In this document: piece after piece, positions 1-10,800 of the stretch
Position numbering within the stretch: the stretch's first letter is position 1
Layout of the letters: each line of letters begins with the position of its first letter
NCBI GenBank assembly: GCA_028641055.1
Contig: CM054059.1
Coordinates: 47,563,682 to 47,627,681, forward strand
Length of the DNA stretch: 64,000 nucleotides
From: Alopecurus myosuroides
Lineage: Eukaryota; Streptophyta; Magnoliopsida; Poales; Poaceae
Direction: 5' to 3'
The notes under the pieces: generated by a model
What the model was told of the DNA's origin: nothing
What the model saw: only the letters and a program-made list of their open reading frames with translations
Database searches by the model: none
Made by a program: the position numbers and the translations under genes

Positions 1-753
1 CAGGATCCTGCGCCAACAACTATTTGTGGCCTTGCTCTGAAGCTGCGCAACGTGAAGGCCGAATTGAAGAAGTGGCGCGCCTCGGGAGCTCGGGCGGGTG
101 CTGATTTGATGCTGCTCTGCGTCGCCTCCTGGTATGATAACTTGAACATGCAGATTATCCGCGGGAAGCGCGCCAATTCCAAGTGGGAGACGGATCCCAG
201 CTGCGTGACCATGCGCAAGCTGATTGCGCATGAGGTTGCGGAGTATGCTGACACGGCAACCTTCATCGATGGCCTCACTGAACCCGACACCGAGGTGGAG
301 GAGGACGAGGAGGAGGACGAAGAATCAGATTCCGAGCTGGACTCGGGCTTCTTCGATTCACCTAGGGGCAAGGCCGGGAAAGGGAAGGCCGCGGTCGTCG
401 CGAGTAGCGATGAAGAGGTCGAGGAGATCGACACAGCCGCCCTCGAGTTCGGCACCTCATCAGGAGCCGCCCTCGACGACACGGTACGCCCCCACGGCCA
501 AGCTTCTGGTTCTTCCTTGGCAACAGGACCTATCTCGGTGGCCACGGCCACCTCAGACCAGGTAGCCACCGAGCACGGCGTCGAGATGGAGCAGTCCACC
601 ACCGTCCACTCGGAAGCGGACGCGACCAACGCCAGCGCCGAAGAGGAAGCCGCGAAGACAGCTGATGCCAGCTCGGAGGCGGAGGCGACCAAGACCACCA
701 CGGAAAATGAAGCCGCCAAGGCCAGCACCGACAACACCGCTTCCTCAACATGA
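1..753 (+). CDS. W opposite-strand gene, terminal exon (partial), acidic C-terminus
   Basis: The frame is open from base 1 to a TGA at 751-753. The first in-frame GTG is at 52 but there is no convincing start, so this is the 3' part of a longer gene cut by the window edge. About 95 residues of mixed sequence are followed by a run of Glu/Asp (about 295-345) and an Ala/Thr/Glu-rich, low-complexity tail. It lies downstream of, and convergent with, W integrase, exactly where U carries its spliced plus-strand gene. By position and general character I take it as the W homologue of that gene (grass gypsy elements with Pfam PF04195, putative gypsy type transposon). Sequence similarity to the U exon is weak by eye. 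Function is unknown; such proteins are reported as transposon-associated only. Confidence 0.6.
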   Translation, partial: QDPAPTTICGLALKLRNVKAELKKWRASGARAGADLMLLCVASWYDNLNMQIIRGKRANSKWETDPSCVTMRKLIAHEVAEYADTATFIDGLTEPDTEVEEDEEEDEESDSELDSGFFDSPRGKAGKGKAAVVASSDEEVEEIDTAALEFGTSSGAALDDTVRPHGQASGSSLATGPISVATATSDQVATEHGVEMEQSTTVHSEADATNASAEEEAAKTADASSEAEATKTTTENEAAKASTDNTASST

Positions 754-1425
754 TTTTATCCTGCAAACTTTTTACTCAAACACTTATCAGATCCCCGGGA
801 TGCCGGGAGCAAATGTATCAGACTATTTATCTTGTTGCTTGCCACTCAATTTTATTCCCACTTGGTATTCGTTACTTTTGATTTAGTCAATTTAAGCAGC
901 CCTGGCTCGATGCTTGGTTGCGTTAGTATACGAGTCCCCGAGTTGCATTTCTTATTCACTCTCTCTTTTCGTCTCAGCTCTACCCGCAACTTGTTGCTTT
1001 TTTGGTATTCGAGTCACAAGAGTCAAAGAGTAGAGCTGCAAATACTCAGCCGCTTAGAAACAAACATAGTAACGCAGCCCACCACTTAGCCGAAAAGATA
1101 AGACAGAGAACAGAAGTAACAAACACCCTACTCGGTTCCTGCACTCTTTTCTTCCTTAGCGATTTTTCTTGTGCTCATTGACCTTTTGCTTGTTCTCTTG
1201 CTTGCCATGAAGCCGGATTTCGGACAACAGCAGAGTCGAAGAGTTGGCATATAGGTTTAGACACAGTACTCAATACGCTTATGAATTTTGAAGTGGAGCA
1301 ACCGAACAGGCAAACAGCAAAGCCGAGTAAAAACACTTAGAGCAAGTTTGGACGAGGGCAGTCCCCGAGTTCAATTTCAGATTGCAGAGTAGAACTCGGA
1401 TAAGAGGGTACATACACATCTTTGC
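754..1425. other. W spacer between convergent genes
   Basis: This is non-coding DNA between the stop of the plus-strand exon (753) and the stop of minus-strand integrase (1426). It contains two copies of an agtccccgag motif (about 930-945 and 1360-1372), the same core that is tandemly repeated inside W pol at 15379-15525. No promoter or RNA gene is seen. Confidence 0.6.
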
Positions 1426-2192
1426 TCACGAATGAAAACGACGGAGTAGAGCTACATTCCAAGGGCGCTTGGTTTCCTCTCCAGCTTTATCTGCCCTGTT
1501 CGCCTGTGGTGGGCGCGCATCTATAAGATAGTAAGCATCGTTGTGCAGCGCTTTGCTCACAATGAAAGGCCCTTCCCATGGAGGAGACAACTTGTGCATC
1601 CCGGCTGTGCGCTGCACAAGCCTAAGGACCATGTCTCCTTCTCGGAAAACCCTTGGGTTCACCTTTCGGCTATGATAACGCCGCAGGTTTTGCTGGTAGA
1701 TAGCCGAACGTGACAGAGTCAGCTCTCTTGCTTCTTCAAGCAGGTCAACGTCGTCTTCTCGAGCTTCTCTCGCCTCCACCTCAGTGTAGAGGGTTACTCG
1801 GGGGGAGTCATGCTCTAAGTCTATTGGCAACACGGCCTCAGCCCCGTATACCAAGAAGAATGGCGTGTAGCCGGTTGACCGGTTAGGGGTAGTCCTTAGA
1901 CTCCATAACACCGCTGGCAACTCGTCTAACCAACACCCAGGTGTTTTCAGCAGTGGCTCCATCAGCCTTGGCTTTATGCCTGCCAGTACCATGCCATTTG
2001 TTCTTTCAACCTGTCCATTGGAGGCTGGATGCGCAACAGACGCAACGTCTAGTCGGATATGCTTATCCCTGCAGAACCGCACCATTGCTCCCTCAGCAAA
2101 ATTTGTGCCGTTGTCGGTGATGATGCTGTGCGGGTAGCCATATCTCAGGATCACATCCTTCATGAATTTCACAGCTGTGGCCCCATCGCACC
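1426..2192 (-). pseudogene. W integrase, C-terminal half (severed by U)
   Basis: This is the C-terminal part of W's Ty3/gypsy integrase. The second catalytic Asp is in an ITDNGTNF motif and the catalytic Glu in NGQVERTNG, followed by LWSLRTTPNRSTGYTPF and a GPF-type C-terminal module (PPWEGPFIVSKAL). The stop is at 1426-1428. The N-terminal half with the zinc-binding residues and the first catalytic Asp (LDMVGPF) is at 14742-15100. U therefore landed between the first and second catalytic residues. The reading frame extends past 2192 into the U LTR to about 2214, but those last codons are U sequence. No other stop is seen in this half. Confidence 0.93.
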
Positions 2193-2686
2193 TGTCGAAG
2201 CTCTGGCTCCACAAATCCCTCGGGTGATCCTATCGGGTTTCGACTAGGAGATGTCATAGGCGCTGGTGGAATCGTCGGCTTGACAGGGGGGCGAGATTTA
2301 CCCAGGTTCGGGGCCCTCGTAGAGGTAAAACCCTTACTCCTGCCTTCTGTCGATATGTATTAGATGATTAGATCGGTTACAGGATGCTCGAATCGAGAGT
2401 AGATCTCGAGTTTCAAGGCTTTTGTGGTCGTGCGGTAATACTTGGTCCTCTCCTTGGGGGCTCTCCTGGCTTTATATAGATAGCCAGGTCTCGAGTTCAA
2501 CCCGGAGAGGACACAAACCCTAGCTTAGGTCGGTTACAAGTTCCCTAACTTAACCCGCAAGTTGATGCGGGTGGGCTTCTCATGGGCCTTCTAGAGTACT
2601 CCAAGGGCGCTTCCTGTTGGGCCTTGACCAGAAGGCTTGAGAGGGGGTGTCCTTACTCGCAGGGTCCAGGATCCATGCCTTCGTCA
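2193..2686 (-). repeat. U 3' LTR
   Basis: It matches 14249-14741 almost exactly and is bounded by TG...CA and the GCACC duplication. The sense-strand TATA box lies in a 24-bp inverted repeat at 2465-2488 (arms CCTGGCT and AGCCAGG). Confidence 0.95.
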
Positions 2687-2699
2687 GTAGCCCCCGAGC
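2687..2699 (-). promoter_or_regulatory. U polypurine tract (PPT)
   Basis: Directly abutting the 3' LTR, the minus strand reads CTCGGGGGCTAC, the expected plus-strand primer site for reverse transcription. The same core recurs several times inside the element (see findings). Confidence 0.7.
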
Positions 2700-3798
2700 G
2701 TGTGCTCGACTGGGATTTACTTTCAGTCGAGTAGACGGTCAGAACTTTTTTAATCCCCTCTCGGAAGTTCAGCTTGACAGTTGTTGTTTTTGAAGGGTGT
2801 GTCCCCTGTATTGTAAGTTATAAAGCTCGAGTATCGAGTAGTACTGGCGCCTGTTTTACGACTTTTATTTGCAGAAGGATGTGGCGCAGTAGCTTGGCTC
2901 TCCTGAGAGATCAGGGCCAATTAATTGCGACTAGGGCAAAAACACTCCTGGCCTACACAGATTCGAGACCTCCGACTCGAACCCGATGAGGTGATTGTTG
3001 CGACTGGGCCGTTGTGGACTTATCGAGTCGAACATAACCTAAGAGGGTACCCGGCGCGTCCGCTAGGATTTTTCTTCGTGTTGTTGACACGGAACTATGC
3101 CGGAGGACGCAGCTTTCGAGTGCGATTCCAGTCCCAAAAGAAAGATCTTTCTGGGTCTTACCTTCGTACTCGAAGAATACGGCATCCAGATGTGCCTAGT
3201 CGGCTGAACAATCCAGGTTTTTATGATGTAGAATTATCACGTGTAGGAGAGGTAGGTTTTTCCCACCCGATGGATTTGTTTGAGCTCCATACGAAAGAAA
3301 TTTCGCTTTGGAAAAAACCAAGCCCGTATGAAAGAGTTTTCATGTTCGGGATGCTGTGCCCATACGAAAGAGTTTTTCGTGCATAGGGTATTTTCCTCTT
3401 TCTCGTTCGAAGAGGTCTTGCTTTATGAACTGTTCATGGAAAAGTTGGTCTCATCCGAAGGAATCGATATTCGTACGAAGATAATTTCGCGTTTGAACTT
3501 CCATTCGAAAAAATCTCAATTTTGAATGACGAACGTCATGACGTCATGGCGCACTCCTCTTCTCCCGATGGGACGTGACGGAGTGGTAGCAGATGGTGGC
3601 CCACCTTGTCAGCTTTTTGACCGGGAAACGAGACGTCGCTCCCGTTTTCTACGCGAAACGCGCAGTAAATGCGCACGATCTTCTGTTAAGATCGTGGCAC
3701 GAAACAGCGCAGGCCGCCGTTTCGTTTCATCCTCACGCGTGGCAGCCGTGATAGGTGCCACGTAGCGCATCGTACGGCTGAGATTGCCTTGCCCCGTG
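2700..3798. other. U untranslated region upstream of the plus-strand gene
   Basis: There is no convincing coding sequence; the open frames here are short and of random composition. The region probably serves as 3' untranslated DNA for the minus-strand genomic RNA and as upstream promoter DNA for the plus-strand gene. It contains a TGACGTCA palindrome at 3539-3546 embedded in further TGACG-like half sites (about 3527-3550), a typical plant bZIP recognition core. Repeats of a short CATACGAAAGA-type motif occur at about 3288-3400. Confidence 0.55.
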
Positions 3799-3804
3799 TA
3801 TAAG
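3799..3804 (+). promoter_or_regulatory. TATA box of the U plus-strand gene
   Basis: TATAAG lies in a GTGTATAAGTAGGG context, about 105 bp upstream of the ATG at 3908. It is followed by a CT-rich leader (ctctctgtcttcgtcttctt, about 3840-3860) typical of plant 5' untranslated regions. The start context is aacaATGGC, essentially the plant consensus. I infer a transcription start near 3830. Confidence 0.65.
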
Positions 3805-3907
3805 TAGGGGTGTTAGCGCCGCAGTAAAATTTTCCCCGCTCTCTGTCTTCGTCTTCTTCCTTGCGCCCATCTTCATCTTCCTCGCGCTCAAGCTCTCGCT
3901 GCGAACA

Positions 3908-6900
3908 ATGGCTGGCGGAAGGAAGCGTGGCGCTGGTACTCTGGCGTCTGGCGACCCTTCTGCGCCACCCGCTCCTCGCGCCGGCGACTGGCGCTCCCCC
4001 AACACCACCGCAAAAAGCATCAAAGAGATGCAGCGGGAGGGATTGCTACCGGCGGAGGCGGAGAAGCGCGTCCGCCTCGGGAAAAGAGAAGAGGTACCCA
4101 ACCCTCAGTCGAATGAGCGCGTGGTCTTCGTGGACCACGTGACTCGAGGTCTTTCTTTCCCCCTTCACCCTTTCTTCATCGGGTTGCTGTGTGCCTACGG
4201 CATACAGCTTCACGACCTTCCTCCGAACGCGATGCAACACATTTCGTGCTTCATCGTGCTTTGCGAGTGCTACCTCGGCATTCGCCCGCATTGGGCGCTC
4301 TGGAAAGCGCTGTTCAAGATCCGGATCTTCCGCGAGAAGCCGCGGGTGGAGTCCGAGCCTGGCGAGCCACTTCGCACGGGTGGTTTCGGGATCCAGGCGC
4401 GCCAGGAGAACGCGTACTTCAACATGCACTTCATCGACTCCGCCCAAGGCTGGCGGAAGAAGTGGTTCTACGTCGTCGACAATAGCTCGGGTGGGCTCGT
4501 AGAGTTTCACCCATTCGCAGTTCTGTCGAGGCGCAAGTCTTGGAGCCACAAGATGTCAGCCGAGGAAATCCAGACGGTCACGCCCTTACTCGCAAGAGTA
4601 GCCGCTCTTCGAGACCAAACCTCGGGAGTAGTGCTCAACGGGCTCCATCTGGCGAGCCTCTTCTTGAAGCGCAGGATCCAGCCTCTGCAGCAAAGGCCTT
4701 CCACTATGTGGGAGTATCAAGGTGCAGAATATCCCAGCCGAGTGAGTCGCGAAGAACTTTCGAATGTAGAATTCGAGAAGAAGATCGCGGTCATCACTCG
4801 ACTGAAGGTAGGGGAGCAATTCCCCGATTGCTCAGTCGAAGCTTTTTCTGCTTCAAATCCTCCTCCGGCTGAGGTTAGTTTCTTGTCTTTGAGTTACTTT
4901 CATCTTCTGAATTTTTAGTCGATAAGATCTTTCTTGTTTTCTTGTCTTCGTAGAGTCTAGCCATGGCGGACTGCTACCCGCCAGCTACGGGGGGAGCTGC
5001 TTCGGAGCAAGTGTCTAGTCACCAGGACGGCGCGGTTGACACCAGTGTCGCCAATGCTTCCTCGAGCTCGGAGGACGATTCTTCGGATGACGTCGAAGAC
5101 TCGAATGGCGCCCTCCCGAAACGTCGTCGGGTAGATGAAAACGAAGCTACTTCAAAGGACAAATCCTTGGAAGCATCGCCTAGTCAAGCTCCCGATGGGT
5201 GTAGCCCCCGAGGCAGTGCTATCTCTTGGCCTTCAAGAATTTCTTTATCGGGTGCACGGCAGTGCTCCCGATGGGAGTAGCCCCCGAGGCTGTAGTCGAT
5301 CGCGTGCGATCGGCTGCAGGCTCAAAGTTCTGTTCATCTTTTCTTCATGATTTTGCTTTTCTCGGGTGCACGGCAGTGCTCCCGATGGGAGTAGCCCCCG
5401 AGGCTGTAGTCGATTGTAAATAATCGGGTACAGGCTCCAATGTAATCCTCCTAATTCTTCTATCTTCGTGCTTTTAATTTTTATCGGGTGCACGGCAGTG
5501 CTCCCGATGGGAGTAGCCCCCGAGGCTGTAGTTGATTGTAAATAATCGGGTACAGGCTCAAATTTGATCTTTTTAACTCTTCCGTCTTCGCGCTTTTGCA
5601 GTCACTCGTTGATTCTCTTGCGGCGATTGGCCGCCGCGTCGTTCTCGCTGAATCGGATTGCAAGTCTCTTCGAGCAGACCGCAACCGACTCCGGACTGAA
5701 AACGATCTTCTCAAGGGTGAGCTCTATCGTTCCCCTGTCTTCCACACTCCATTCATTCTAGAGTTTTTGACAAGCGTCTCTTTGCAGCTCGACTTGAATT
5801 TGCAGAATCCGAAAAGGTCAAATTTTCTGAGCAGGTAACTGCTCGAGAAGCTGACTTGACGGCCATTCGACAAGAGCTAGAGACTTCCCGCATGCAGTCG
5901 GAAGACTTCAGTCGACAGCTTGCGGACGCGCGGAAGTCCTTGAAGGAGTTAGAGAAAACCGGCAGTAAGGCCGACAGCGAGCTTGTCGGGTTCCTCCGTC
6001 CCCTTGCTGAGCGCTTCGCGGGTAAACTTGCTGGAATTTCGCGATTCTGATTCTTCACTTGGCTGTAGTTTGCTAAGTATTATTTTCTCCCTTCGCAGGT
6101 ATTCTGGATGTTCCTCTAGAAATCCCTGGACTCCAGCGGGTGGATGTGGTAACCGATACGCTTGCCCAACTTAAAAGGCACGCTGATGGAGTTTCTTCCA
6201 TAGTCAGTGATGCTACCCAAGTGCTGGGGCAACTGTACGGTCGCCTCCTCGCCAACGCCACTCCTGCACCTACGCTCGATGATATGTTGAAGGTCTTCTC
6301 AGAAGGAAAGCTTCTGGATGCCTTTGCAGTCGCTCAATCGGAGGCTGGCGCGAAGACTGCGATTCAATTTGCTCTGGCGCACGGAGTCGAAGGGTTGGAG
6401 GAGGCTTACTCGTCCATTCCAGTCGATCCTTCCACGGGCAAAAAGGTACGACTCTCTCGTTTTGGCGAGCAAGCCGCCATTCTTGCTCGGAAGCTTTCTG
6501 AGATTTTTGCTCGGAAGAAGGGAGGGTCGACTGCTGCTAGTGGGAGTACCAATGTAGCCTCGTAGTTTTTTTTATTTCCTTCTTTGAATGTAATGAACCT
6601 TGGTATGTATTCCCGTACTTTTGTTGTCCTTGATCGAAGCATTTATCCTTTGGAGTTTTTATTCTTGCTGTTTGTACCTTTGTCTCCCGATGGGAGTAGC
6701 CCCCAAGCGTGTTTAGTCAGATGTGCGACTAGAAACCACTCGAGTAGGGCATCTCACTTCTTTCCTTGTGCTTCTTCCAGGCTACTGTGTTTGCCGCGGA
6801 AACTTCTGGTGGACGTGGTAATCCAGTAAATCCACTTGTGGCTGCCGTGGGCACTTTTGCTGGCCTTCGTGATAAGGTTCAGGAGGGTGAGCGCAGACTG

Positions 6901-7590
6901 AAAGCGCTGCGCGGGGTAGCTGATGTGGCGATATCCAAACAGAGATTGGCAGCTGAGCGCGAGCAATTTCTGATGGATGAACTGTCTTCGATTGCAAGGG
7001 AGTTACTATGTAAGTAGTGTAGCCCCCATGCTATTTTTCTCCCCTCTGCTTCTTATCTGACTAAGTGCGTTTGCTCTTTAGTTGTGAGACCAGATGACAG
7101 AGAGGAGAAGCAGTGGGTGGAAAACCTCATTCATCAAGAAGCTAACAGCACAAAACCTCATGCGAGTAATTTCTGGTCTGATCGCAGTCGAGGTTTTGTG
7201 ATGGCTACCTTGAAATTTCGAGTCCGCCAGGCGAGAATTCTCGTGAGTTCTTTCCACGAAGTCCTGGTTGCGGTGAACGCTGCTTTTTATCCACTCGAGA
7301 GGGGTCCCGAAGACTGGAGTTATCTTCTCAGGATGTTTGGACGAGAAGGGGAGGTTCGCACGTGCGTACACAAACAAATGATGTGCGGCGCGGTTGTGGC
7401 TCTCTCGTTTGTCCGAATATGGCATCCTGAGATAGATTTGAACTCCGTAGCTCGGCGCCCAGATTATGCAATCGAAGACATCACACCGTTTTATGATGCT
7501 GTACGCCCTGCAACCGAGAAGATTATCCAAATGACCTCTGAAGAGGTAGATAGGGTCTTAGCGACTGAGAATGCTCAGCGGTTTGACTGA
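3908..7590 (+). CDS. U plus-strand spliced gene (PF04195-like gypsy-associated protein), antisense to gag-pol
   Basis: This multi-exon gene lies opposite to gag-pol. Exon 1 is 3908-4873 (322 codons, phase 0), with a globular N-terminal domain of the PF04195 type (HPFFIGLLCAYGIQLHDLPPN; W/Y-rich VDNSSGG region). Intron 1 (4874-4953) is GTTAGT...TAG. Exon 2 starts at 4954 in phase 0 and encodes a Ser/Asp-rich stretch and a basic PKRRRVDE motif like a nuclear signal; its 3' end is unclear. Exon 3 is 5602-5716, exon 4 is 5788-6021 and exon 5 starts at 6099, with matching phases at 3-4 and 4-5; together they form a long helical, probably coiled-coil region. A stop is at 6563-6565, but a weak in-phase donor at 6554 could join exon 6 (6781-7009). 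Exon 6 joins exon 7 (7082-7590, TGA) in phase. Function is unknown. Because genomic RNA is the opposite strand, these introns survive retrotransposition. Confidence 0.75.
5185..5560. repeat. Tandem repeats in intron 2 of the U plus-strand gene
   Basis: Three full copies and one partial copy of a unit of about 75 bp containing gctcccgatgggagtagccc, cccgaggctgtagtcgatt and ataatcgggtacaggctc. Copies run at about 5185-5215 (partial), 5247-5320, 5363-5440 and 5484-5560. They contain the PPT-like core of U. Expansion here probably blurred the original splice donor of exon 2. Confidence 0.85.
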
Positions 7591-7875
7591 TTATCGGATG
7601 TGAATATCCTGTAAAACTGTTTATAGTTTGTAAAAACTGTTTGTAAGGTGTGTAACCTTGTTTTTGATGATATTTCTTTGTGATGCTTAGTTTTAGGTGT
7701 AGCCCCCGTGTATTTAATGGGGTGTGTACCTGTAACTTTTTAGCATGTAATCAACTGGAAATCTGTCGGGTAAATATGATGAGGAAATCATGTATTTCAT
7801 TGCGATGACTGAGAAGTCATGTGCTCGAGCTACAAGATTGGCTAGCATAGCCTTATTGTTGCAAAACAAGTAAAC
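7591..7875. other. U spacer between convergent gene ends
   Basis: This AT-rich stretch separates the plus-strand stop (7590) from the minus-strand pol stop (7876). It contains tgtaa/tttgtaa-rich repeats that could serve as plant 3'-end signals for the plus-strand gene, and a tagcccccg motif near 7700. No gene is seen. Confidence 0.5.
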
Positions 7876-10800
7876 CTAGGGGTAGAATTTGCGCAGTTGC
7901 GCGATATTCCATGGATTGGAATAGATGCCTCCGGTCTCGGGATTCTTCAATCGATAGGCTCCTCCTGGGATCACTTCGTGTACGATGAAGGGTCCTTCCC
8001 AAGGTGGTTCGAGCTTGTGTCCTTCCTTTTGCTTCAGCCGCAACACCAAGTCGCCTACCACGAATGACCTGTGGCGTATGCGTCGACTGTGGTAATTGCG
8101 TAGTGATTGTTGATAGACCGCGGATCTTGCGAGTGCAATGTCCCGAATTTCGTCGAGTGCATCCATATCTTCTGCAAGTGCTTTGTTGGAGGTTTCTTCG
8201 CTGTAGGCTACAACTCGTGGGGCGCTGAATCGGACCTCCTCGGGAAGGACGGCTTCTGCCCCGTATACCATGAAAAATGGTGTGTATTGCGTTGATCGAT
8301 TGGGAGTTGTGCGGAGGCTCCAAAGTACGGAGGGTAACTCCTCTGCCCAATGTCCCGCAGCGGGATGTAGACGATCTAGCAATCTCTTTTTGATGCCAGC
8401 CGAAACTAAGCCGTTGGATCTTTCGACTTGGCCGTTTGTTTGCGGATGGGCAACCGAAGCAAACTTGAAATTGATTCCTTTCTCCTCGCAGAACTGTTGT
8501 GTTTCCTTTGCGGTGAAGTTTGTACCATTGTCTGTAATGATGTCATGTGGTACACCGAATCTACATACTATGGAGTCGAGGAACTTGATGGCGCATTGGG
8601 CGCTAGCCGAAGTCACTGGCATAGCTTCGATCCATTTGGTAAATTTGTCGACTGCGACCAGCAAATGTGTGTATCCTCCTGGTGTGGATTTGCGTAGTGG
8701 TCCAACCATGTCTAGCCCCCATTGCGCAAAGGGCCAGGCGATGGGTATCATATGCAGCTCTGTGGCGGGTGCGTGCGGCTTTGGTGAGAATCGCTGGCAG
8801 GCGTCGCATCTATCGACCAGGTTTTTTGCATCGTTGGCTGCTGTTAGCCAGTAGAATCCTGCTCGAAAGGCTTTTCCCAGTATTGCTTTCCAGCTAGCAT
8901 GATGTCCGCAATCACCCTGGTGTATGTCCCGGAGTAATTCCTTGCCGTCTTCGGGTGCGATGCAGCGCTGGAGTATGCCCGAGATGCTTTGTTTGTACAA
9001 TTCTCCATTAACCACCCGAAAGGATTTGCTACGCCTGATTAGCTGTCGAGCCTCACGTGGATCGGCCGGGAGCTGTTTGTTGAGCAGGTAGTCGAGATAT
9101 TTCTGCGTCCAGATTGGCTCGACCAGAAAAACCTGCCGTGATATGTTATGAGTTAGCTCGAGAAGCGCGATTTGCGGGCTGACCTCTGTTTCTTGTGCTG
9201 CGGGTGTCTCTACGGCTTTCTTCACTTTGACTGATCTCTTAATCATCCGCTCGAAATATATCCCTGGCGGTATGGGTGTATTCGTGGAACCCATGTTGGC
9301 CAGTCTATCCGCCTCTTCGTTACTGGATCTTGCAATATGCTTCAACTCGCATCCTTTGAAGCTTCCTTCGAGTAGATTATACATGTCGCGGTACGCGATC
9401 ATGTTTTCAGCAATGGCATCGCATTCTTTCATTGTTTGTTGCACTATGAGATTGGAATCGCCATAAATCATCAATCGGGTAGCTCCACAAGCAATCGCCA
9501 TCTTCATCCCGTGCAACAGTGCTTCATATTCTGCGTCGTTGTTCGATGCTGGATCATCTGGTGGAAAGTCTAGTCGCAGGACGTATTGCAGTTTGTCTCC
9601 ACGAGGTGAAATAAGAACGATTCCAGCTCCTGCTCCTTCGTTTCTTTTGGACCCGTCAAAGTACATGATCCAATTGCTCGTATACTCGGGTGGCCCGGGT
9701 GTTTGTAGCTCTGTCCATTCGCTGATGAATTCCACGAGAACTTGGGATTTGACTGCATTGCGTCCTGCATAGGTGATATCCCAAGCGCCCAACTCGATGC
9801 TCCACTTCGCTATTCTTCCGGATGCCATAGGGTTGTTCATGATTGTCCCGAGTGACGCATCATTAACCACTGTGATGGCGTGTTCCTGGAAGTAATGTTT
9901 GAGCTTTCGGGCTGTGAGGACAACTCCATATGCAAGCTTCTGGTAATGAGGATATCGCTGCTTGCATGGCGAGAGCACTTCGCTGATGTAATATATTGGT
10001 CGCTGGACTCCGTATGCCTTGCCATCTTCAGGTCGTTCGACTACGATTGCAGTGCTGATGACCTGGTTTGTGGCGGCTAAATAGAGAAGAAGTGGCTCCC
10101 TTTCTTGTGGTGTTGCGAGAATGCGCCTGCTTTGCAGCGACCGTTTCAAGTCTGCGAATGCTTGTTTGGCTTCGGGTGTCCACTCGAATTTGTCCGTCTT
10201 CTTCAGTAGCTTGTAGAAGGGTAACGCCTGCTCTCCCAATCGTGCGATGAACCTGCTTAGGGCGGCCAATCGCCCTGCGAGCTGCTGGACTCCGCGTAGA
10301 TTGGTAGGCTCCTTCATGGTGAGGATGGCCTGTATTTTCTCCGGATTGGCCTCAATGCCTCTGGCGGATACCAGGTATCCTAGGAGTTTTCCTGCGGGGA
10401 CGCCGAAAACGCATTTTGTCGGGTTGAGCTTGATCCGATATGCATTAAGGGCGTCGAATGTTTCTTTAATGTCTTCGAGGAGTGTGTCCTCTACTCGAGT
10501 TTTGATGACGATGTCGTCGACGTATACTTGTACGTTCTTGCCAATGAGATTGGCAAGGCATCTCTGCATGCAACGTTGATATGTTGCACCTGCGTTCTTC
10601 AGCCCGAAGGGCATTGTCGTGTAGCAGTATACACCGTGTGGTGTGATGAATGCCGTCTTCTTTTCGTCTTCCTTTTTCATTCGGATCTGATTATATCCCG
10701 AGTAGGCGTCCAGGAAGGAGAGACGTTGGCAGCCTGCTGTGGAATCCACGATCTGGTCGATTCGTGGTAGAGGAAAGTTGTCCTTGGGGCAGTGCTTGTT

